A DNA stretch of 64,000 nt from Shewanella sp. AS1 (GTDB lineage: Bacteria > Pseudomonadota > Gammaproteobacteria > Enterobacterales > Shewanellaceae). The stretch is from the NCBI RefSeq assembly GCF_021412565.1, contig NZ_JAKCLJ010000012.1:1-64000 (forward strand). The letters are read 5' to 3'. The notes below the pieces were generated by a model, which saw only the letters and a list, made by a program, of their open reading frames with translations, searched no databases and was not told the DNA's origin. Below, one piece after another: positions 58,693 to 64,000 of this stretch (position 1 is the stretch's first letter; each line of letters begins with the position of its first letter). The position numbers and the translations under genes were made by a program.

Positions 58693-59784
58693 ATGCAAAT
58701 AAACTATAATTTGAAGCCGACATCTGAGCGTCGTACCGAACAGTTTAAGCCTGACACTAATGTGGGTTTTGGTAAGCTCAGAACCGATCACATGTTTTTA
58801 ATGGATTACCGTGATGGACAGTGGTGCGATCCCAGAATTGTACCCTATGGACCCTTTGAAATTGCACCTGGCGCGATGGCCTTACATTATGGTCAATCGA
58901 TTTTCGAAGGCGCAAAAGCGTTTATGCATGACGATGGCGAGATATACACTTTCCGCTTAAACAAAAATGCCGAACGTTTAAATCGTAGTGCCGAGATCGT
59001 TTGTATTCCCGAGTTGCCAGAAGATATGGTGCAGGCCGGCGTGAATGCCCTCATTGATGTCGATAGATTATGGTTCCCAATGCAAGAGGGCGCTTGTCTC
59101 TATATTCGTCCCTTCGTGTTTGCCACAGAAGACAGATTGTCAGTAAGTCCTAGCCAGCAATACACTTTCTGCGTCATGCTCAGCCCAAGTGGCGCTTACT
59201 ACAGCAATGGTTTTGACAGTGCAATTCGTTTGCTGATCACAGAGCGCTTTCACCGTGCGGTAACCGGCGGTACAGGTGCTTCTAAGGCCGCAGGCAACTA
59301 TGCCGCATCGCTGCGTGCCGGTAAGGCCGCCGCGGAGTACGGTGCTTCTCAAGTCTTGTATCTCGATGCCAGCAATAAGCAGGTCGAGGAAGCGGGGGCG
59401 ATGAATCATTTCCACGTGCTCAAAGATGGCACCATCATCATCCCAGAATTTACCGATACTATTTTGAAGTCGATCACCTCTCAGTCAATCATGGATCTGG
59501 GCGAGCAGCTGGGCTGCGAGATTCGCCAAGAAACCGTGATGCTGGATAAGTTTATCGCCGACATAGAAGCCGGAGAGATTATCGAAGCCGGTGGCCTAGG
59601 TACGGCCGCTGTAGTATCACCAGTAGGCTCTTATATCTTTGAAGATCATCGTATCGTCACTGTAGGTGATGGTAGCGTGGGTGAACACACTCGCCGCATC
59701 TATAAGGTCTTAACCGATATACAGAACGGTAAGACGGAGGGGCCGGAAGGTTGGATTAAGCGTGTCGAGCGCGTTGCACCTTAA
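58693..59784 (+). CDS. ilvE: Branched-chain amino acid aminotransferase
   Basis: PLP enzyme, fold type IV, moving amino groups between glutamate and Val, Leu or Ile. Its 363 residues put it in the longer, eukaryote-like BCAT group. GQSIFEGAKAF near 75 is the substrate site, the catalytic Lys lies in AAGNYAASLRAGKAAAEYGASQVLYLD near 197-223 (the region with the PLP Schiff base), and EEAGAMNHFHV lies near 232. It is monocistronic with a strong terminator. No leucine or isoleucine leader peptide is evident in the roughly 290-base upstream region. Confidence 0.95.
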   Translation: MQINYNLKPTSERRTEQFKPDTNVGFGKLRTDHMFLMDYRDGQWCDPRIVPYGPFEIAPGAMALHYGQSIFEGAKAFMHDDGEIYTFRLNKNAERLNRSAEIVCIPELPEDMVQAGVNALIDVDRLWFPMQEGACLYIRPFVFATEDRLSVSPSQQYTFCVMLSPSGAYYSNGFDSAIRLLITERFHRAVTGGTGASKAAGNYAASLRAGKAAAEYGASQVLYLDASNKQVEEAGAMNHFHVLKDGTIIIPEFTDTILKSITSQSIMDLGEQLGCEIRQETVMLDKFIADIEAGEIIEAGGLGTAAVVSPVGSYIFEDHRIVTVGDGSVGEHTRRIYKVLTDIQNGKTEGPEGWIKRVERVAP

Positions 59785-59794
59785 CCCCATTTCG

Positions 59795-59830
59795 AAAACA
59801 AAAAAGCGCCTAAGGGCGCTTTTTTGTTTT
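59795..59830. terminator. Bidirectional terminator after ilvE
   Basis: Perfect palindrome aaaacaaaaaagcgcc with its complement, with A and T runs on both sides. It serves ilvE and the convergent acyltransferase operon. Confidence 0.93.
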
Positions 59831-59855
59831 CAGTGGATATGAATCACGGGTTTCT

Positions 59856-60797
59856 TTAGGAAACCTTGGTTTCTACTGCATCATCAATGACTTGAGTTGA
59901 ATTATACTTCAGCAGAACTTGATGGATCTGCTCATCTTTTTGCTGCCAGATGCCATTGAGCCAGCGCTGGAACTGGGCACGGGTTTCGGCGTCATTAAAA
60001 TATTTCACGTCATCCACTTGCGGGACAGGTAGCGTTTCAATGCGGATCACTATGCGTTTGACCGTGCCATGCATCACTTCAGACAGGGTATTGCCAGCAG
60101 AATCAGGGTAGACTAGGGTAATGTTGAGCAGGTTAGTAAACTGCTCGCCCATGGCAGAGATGGTAAAGGCGATGCCGCCGGCCTTGGGGCGCAGCAGGTA
60201 GCGATATGGCGAATGTTGGCGTGCGCGTTTTTCTGGCGTGAAGCGACTGCCCTCGACATAATTGATAATGGATGTGGGGATGCTCTTAAATTTTTCACAG
60301 GAGCGACGGGTGGTTTCCAGATCTTTGCCTTTCAGCTTAGGGTTCTTCTTAAGCTGCGCAGCACTGGTGCGATTCATGAAAGGCATATCCAGTGCCCAAC
60401 AACCTAAGCCTAAAAAAGGCACGTAAAGTAGCTCTTTTTTAAGGAAAAATTTGAGCATGGGGATATTGTTGCGCAGCACATAGGTGAGGACGGCAATGTC
60501 AAAACCACTCAAGTGGTTACTGATCAAAAGATACCAGCCCTCTTTTTTGAGTCCCTCAAGGCCCTCAATGTCCCATTCAATTTTTGCGATAAGGAATAAG
60601 ATACCGCCATTGACGCTGGCCCAGCTCCACATGCAGCGATTCATTATGATGGTTGACGCTTTTCTAAAACCACTTATGGGGATCAGCAATTTTATTAGGC
60701 CGCCTATACAGATCAAGCTGCTCCACAGCACAGTGTTGATGACAAGTAACAGGCTGCTTAATAAAAATAATATCGGACCCGGTAAGAAATTTAGCAT
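59856..60797 (-). CDS. PlsC-type acyltransferase (YihG-like)
   Basis: 313 residues with two hydrophobic segments near the N-terminus (about 5-45). The catalytic box NHLSGFD (His95, Asp100) is of the H-x4-D type, and motif III reads YVEGSRF near 188, with Ser where most have Thr. Relatives in this family acylate lysophosphatidate or similar lipids at the inner membrane. It is the second gene of a two-gene unit with a close paralogue 24 bases upstream. Confidence 0.87.
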   Translation of the reverse strand: MLNFLPGPILFLLSSLLLVINTVLWSSLICIGGLIKLLIPISGFRKASTIIMNRCMWSWASVNGGILFLIAKIEWDIEGLEGLKKEGWYLLISNHLSGFDIAVLTYVLRNNIPMLKFFLKKELLYVPFLGLGCWALDMPFMNRTSAAQLKKNPKLKGKDLETTRRSCEKFKSIPTSIINYVEGSRFTPEKRARQHSPYRYLLRPKAGGIAFTISAMGEQFTNLLNITLVYPDSAGNTLSEVMHGTVKRIVIRIETLPVPQVDDVKYFNDAETRAQFQRWLNGIWQQKDEQIHQVLLKYNSTQVIDDAVETKVS

Positions 60798-60821
60798 GGT
60801 TTTAAATACCTTAGTTGCAGA

Positions 60822-61706
60822 TTATTGCTTGGCCATTTTTTCTAAGGTGGCGTCCTTCTCTTTCCAAATGCGATTGAGCTCGTTTTGGAAGCCTATCTTA
60901 AATTCACGATCATTCATGTAGTCACCACGCATGGCAGGAGAAATATCTGCGACTTTTAGATCTACCCTGATCAGCTTTATCTGCCCCGAGATATATTGCC
61001 AAAATGTGGGGACTTGTCCCTGGTAATGGATAGACACATCAATCAGTTTGTGGATTTGTCCATCCATGGCCGAAAGGGCAAACGCCATCCCGCCAGCCTT
61101 AGGCTTGAGTAGATGGGTAAATTCAGAATTTTGTTTGCGGTGCTTTTCCTTGGTAAAACGGGTTCCTTCGACGAAGTTCATCACGCTCACTGGCTTGGAC
61201 TTAAATTTAGCGCAGGCCTTGCGGGTGATCTCGATATCTTTGCCTTTTAATTTGGGGTTCTTGCGCAGCTCGGCACTGGTATAGCGGCGCATAAAGGGAA
61301 AATCTAACGCCCACCAGGCAAGTCCGAGTACAGGCACATAGATGAGTTCTTGTTTTAAAAAGAATTTTAAAAAGGGGATTCTATTATTTAGCACACGTTG
61401 CAGTACCAGAATATCGACCCAGGATTGGTGATTGGCGATAACCATATACCACTCTTTTGTGGATAGACCTTTATCCCCAGTGACTTGGATATCCACTCTA
61501 TGAAAGATACGCTCAATCAGAGTGTTAACCGAGATCCAGGCACTGGCGCAATGATCCAAAAAATAACTACATGCGGTGCGCAGCAAGGTGATAGGAATCA
61601 GTTTGAATACACTTACCAATAAGATAGGCAAAACCCAAAAGAGTGTGTTGATGACATAACAGCTAAAAGCCAGGCTGCCTCTTATCAGTGAAAGTACGGA
61701 ACCCAT
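60822..61706 (-). CDS. PlsC-type acyltransferase (YihG-like), paralogue
   Basis: 294 residues, with the same layout as the gene that follows it: N-terminal hydrophobic region, NHQSWVD (His93, Asp98), KFFLKQELIYVPVLGLAWWALDFPFM near 113, LRKNPKLKGKD, and FVEGTRFT. The shared blocks FFLKxELxYVPxLGL and KNPKLKGKD show tandem duplication. Likely lysophospholipid acylation. Which fatty acid each paralogue prefers cannot be read from sequence. Confidence 0.87.
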   Translation of the reverse strand: MGSVLSLIRGSLAFSCYVINTLFWVLPILLVSVFKLIPITLLRTACSYFLDHCASAWISVNTLIERIFHRVDIQVTGDKGLSTKEWYMVIANHQSWVDILVLQRVLNNRIPFLKFFLKQELIYVPVLGLAWWALDFPFMRRYTSAELRKNPKLKGKDIEITRKACAKFKSKPVSVMNFVEGTRFTKEKHRKQNSEFTHLLKPKAGGMAFALSAMDGQIHKLIDVSIHYQGQVPTFWQYISGQIKLIRVDLKVADISPAMRGDYMNDREFKIGFQNELNRIWKEKDATLEKMAKQ

Positions 61707-61856
61707 TTATTTCCCCATAAAAAATTTGGAGACCTATATTACTCGTCTAATACTTACAGCTCAATCTTATCCTGATAAATCGCGATAATTCTGGGACGAA
61801 TGGATTATTTGCGATAAAAATATCTCTCGATTGCATACCTATTTTAGCTTTTTTAT

Positions 61857-63386
61857 TTAATAGGGACTTCTTAGGCTGTTTAAAAGCCTGTCCATGGCGC
61901 GATAGCCCAAAGCCTGGGCGATATGAGGTCGCTCGACACGAGGAGATTGGGCCAGATCTGCAATAGTGCGTGCGACCCGTTGCAGCCTGTGGTAACTGCG
62001 TACCGAAAGGCCGAGTTTGTTAACGCTCTGCTCTAAGAATTCCAGATCGGCTGTGTTAAATCCCCCAGTTTGTGTCAGCTGTTTGCCCGTCAGCTCGGCA
62101 TTGAGTACCCCAGCTCGGTGTATCTGTTGCTCTCGCGCTAATTTAACCCGCTTGGCGATATCCTGGCTGGTTTCAGTATTGGTTTGGGGTTGATTCAAGG
62201 TACCTTCGGGCAGTCTGGGCACATCTACGGTTAAATCGAATCTATCGATAAAAGGGCCCGATAATCTGGAGAGGTAGCGCTGTATTTGATCTGGTGTTGC
62301 CCGGGCATTGGCCGTATCGCCGCAGGGGCTGGGATTCATGGCGGCAATCAGTTGAAAACGGCAAGAGAAGGTCAGCTTGGCGGCAGCGCGAGAGATAACC
62401 ACCTCACCTGTCTCCATGGGTTCACGCAGGCAATCTAGCACCTTACGGGGAAACTCGGCGACCTCATCGAGAAACAGCACACCTCTGTGGGCGAGGGAGA
62501 TCTCTCCCGGCTTAGGATGGCCACCGCCGCCGATCAGCGAAATCGATGAGCAGGTATGATGCGGGCTGCGAAAGGGGCGTTGATAAAACTGCGTCACTGG
62601 GATGGTGCGCCCGGCCACGGAGTGAATGGCCGCGACCTCCAGTGCCTCATCATAACTTAAGGGCGGCAGCAGCTGCATCATGCGACTGGCTAGCATGGTC
62701 TTGCCCGTCCCCGGCGGGCCAAGAAACAGCAGGTTGTGGTTGCCTGCTGCGGCGATTTCCAGCGCCCTTTTAGCCTGATATTGACCGATAACATCGCTGA
62801 TGCATTTAGGCTGTGGCTCATTTTCAGCCGATACCCACTCCAGTTGAGTCCCGATAGTGGGCAGAGTTTGTTGGCCATGTAAGTATTCACTCAGTCCCTG
62901 CAGATGGCTGGCAAAATGAGTGTGTTGATAGCCGACCAAGTCGGCATCGCCGCGATTTTCCAGCGGGATCACCAGCTGGCTGTTTTGCCTGCGGGCGGCA
63001 ACGATCACTGGCAATAACCCCTGACAGGGGCGGATATGGCCTGAGAGAGCTAGCTCACCGACAAACTCGTGAGACTTGAGACTGGTATGGGGGAGCTGTT
63101 TCGATGCGGCCAGAATACCGATGGCAATGGGGAGATCGTAACGCCCGCCCTGTTTGGGCAGATCGGCCGGAGCCAGATTGACAGTGATCCGCCGCTGCGG
63201 GAACTCGAAACCTGCATTAATGAGTGCGCTGCGTACCCTTTCTTTAGCTTCTTTGACTGAGGTTTCAGGCAGGCCGACTAAGTTGAAGGCGGGTAAGCCG
63301 TTACTGAGATGAACTTCGACTGTGACTTGGGGAGCGTCAATTCCGAGACTGGCGCGAGTGGTAACGCAGGCGATCGCCATAAACAA
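61857..63386 (-). CDS. comM: ComM/YifB family Mg-chelatase-like AAA+ ATPase
   Basis: 509 residues. An N-terminal LonP-type S5-like domain (LSNGLPAFNLVGLPETSVKEAKERVRSAL near 29) is followed by an AAA+ core with Walker A FLGPPGTGKTMLA near 225 and Walker B VLFLDEVAEF near 300, and a C-terminal Mg-chelatase-type region ending near YRAMDRLL. ComM is a hexameric helicase that drives branch migration in natural transformation in Vibrio. Its presence, with pil genes in the window, suits a competence role. Confidence 0.93.
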   Translation of the reverse strand: MFMAIACVTTRASLGIDAPQVTVEVHLSNGLPAFNLVGLPETSVKEAKERVRSALINAGFEFPQRRITVNLAPADLPKQGGRYDLPIAIGILAASKQLPHTSLKSHEFVGELALSGHIRPCQGLLPVIVAARRQNSQLVIPLENRGDADLVGYQHTHFASHLQGLSEYLHGQQTLPTIGTQLEWVSAENEPQPKCISDVIGQYQAKRALEIAAAGNHNLLFLGPPGTGKTMLASRMMQLLPPLSYDEALEVAAIHSVAGRTIPVTQFYQRPFRSPHHTCSSISLIGGGGHPKPGEISLAHRGVLFLDEVAEFPRKVLDCLREPMETGEVVISRAAAKLTFSCRFQLIAAMNPSPCGDTANARATPDQIQRYLSRLSGPFIDRFDLTVDVPRLPEGTLNQPQTNTETSQDIAKRVKLAREQQIHRAGVLNAELTGKQLTQTGGFNTADLEFLEQSVNKLGLSVRSYHRLQRVARTIADLAQSPRVERPHIAQALGYRAMDRLLNSLRSPY

Positions 63387-63509
63387 ATCCTTTTGTCAGG
63401 TTTCCAGTGAGCTTGCCACAGGGCCATGTGGTGCGTGGCCAAGTCATGGGTAACTAAGCTATGCGTGGCTAAGTGATTAAGTTTAGTCCTTTTATGTTAA
63501 CCTCGCTTT

Positions 63510-64000
63510 TTAATCCTGGGTTTTACCCTGTGATTTGAGTGCTTCTACGTGCTGCTTAATCATTAATTGAAGCCGCCCCTCATCGGCCAACAGTTTCACT
63601 TTGCTGTCGAATAAGCGCTTGAGCCTCTCTTTGTGGGGGGATTTCTTGCTGATTAACATATAGAAGGGTTCCTGTTGAGCCTTAGGGATGGCGATATTGT
63701 CCAGCTGCTCTAACAGGTACTGCATATTGTTGATGGCCAAAGTGCTTTCGAAGGCTTCCTTGCGTGCCAGGAAGAATTGGCAGCGATCTTTTAGAAGCAT
63801 GTCCGGCAGGTGTTGCAGGCTATGGATCTCCAGTAAAGCCTGATCGTTATCCAGGCCAAAGTTCTGATAATTAAATCCTTTAATTCCGCAGATCTGCCCT
63901 AAGCTGGAGAGTTGATTGACATTATCAATTTCGACTCTGCCAAGGTAACGGGATTTAAGATAGAAGTAACTGGGCGTCAGCCTGTAGTAGGGCGCTGAAA
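63510..64000 (-). CDS. Periplasmic solute-binding protein, family 3 type (5' end outside window)
   Basis: Only the C-terminal part is present, about 160 residues. The frame stays open to the window edge and reads back through YFYLKSRYLGRVEI, LSSLGQICGIKGFNY and LLEIHSLQHLPDMLLKDRCQFFLARKEAF, then IPKAQQEPFYMLISKKSP and a helical end. This is the second lobe of an amino-acid-type binding protein (SBP_bac_3). It is probably a stand-alone Shewanella-type protein rather than part of an ABC operon, since no permease is seen after it. Confidence 0.75.
   Translation of the reverse strand, partial: SAPYYRLTPSYFYLKSRYLGRVEIDNVNQLSSLGQICGIKGFNYQNFGLDNDQALLEIHSLQHLPDMLLKDRCQFFLARKEAFESTLAINNMQYLLEQLDNIAIPKAQQEPFYMLISKKSPHKERLKRLFDSKVKLLADEGRLQLMIKQHVEALKSQGKTQD

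Overview
This window looks like a chromosomal segment of a Shewanella (marine gammaproteobacterium). The gene order ppc-argCBFGH, mrcA divergent from pilMNOPQ-aroK-aroB-damX-dam, then rpe-gph-trpS, lpoA-yraN-diaA-dolP divergent from rsmI, rnpB, srkA-dsbA, ytfK/zapB, ilvE and comM is what I know from that genus, and the proteins read as Shewanella-like. The species cannot be fixed from the sequence alone. I see no insertion sequence, prophage or CRISPR array.

Layout. 1-641 is the end of an rRNA operon: the 23S 3' end, 5S and tRNA-Asp. It is followed by a decayed second tRNA-Asp copy carrying two insertions that can pair with each other, and by a 7-bp tandem repeat. 1276-5806 holds cinA, a DUF1439-type lipoprotein and ppc. 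6311-11770 is the arginine operon argCBFGH, with candidate tandem ARG boxes upstream. 11952-23872 holds mrcA (PBP1A), the type IV pilus operon pilMNOPQ, and the shikimate/Dam group aroK-aroB-damX-dam. 23950-27057 holds a small DUF2970 gene with no standard start codon, a small membrane protein, and rpe-gph-trpS. 27119-32077 holds the LpoA/YraN/DiaA/DolP operon, rsmI and RNase P RNA. LpoA is the outer-membrane activator of PBP1A, so both partners are encoded in this window.

The accessory part is 32137-50298. It starts with an S9 peptidase. Next comes a leftward block with a PepSY membrane protein, a TonB-dependent receptor under a Fur-box-like site, an ApbE flavin transferase, a DUF3570 outer-membrane protein, a DUF4266 mini-lipoprotein, a TlpA-type thioredoxin and an Omp85-type barrel. 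DUF3570 carries a short motif of the kind that ApbE flavinylates in NqrC and RnfG, so the block reads as a candidate cell-envelope flavoprotein system; this is the most interesting point in the window. It is followed by a ThrE-type exporter, a MAPEG protein, the YgiQ radical SAM protein, a DUF1232 protein, an MBL-fold RNase-like protein, a wrecked satP acetate transporter gene and a secreted orphan protein.

50360-64000 contains a second S9 peptidase, a membrane sensor-like protein with no DNA-binding domain, the NO-responsive YgbA family protein, an array of 50-bp tandem repeats, two small genes (lipoprotein and DUF3630-like), srkA-dsbA, ytfK facing zapB, ilvE, two paralogous PlsC-type acyltransferases, comM, and the 3' part of a periplasmic solute-binding protein gene that runs off the window.
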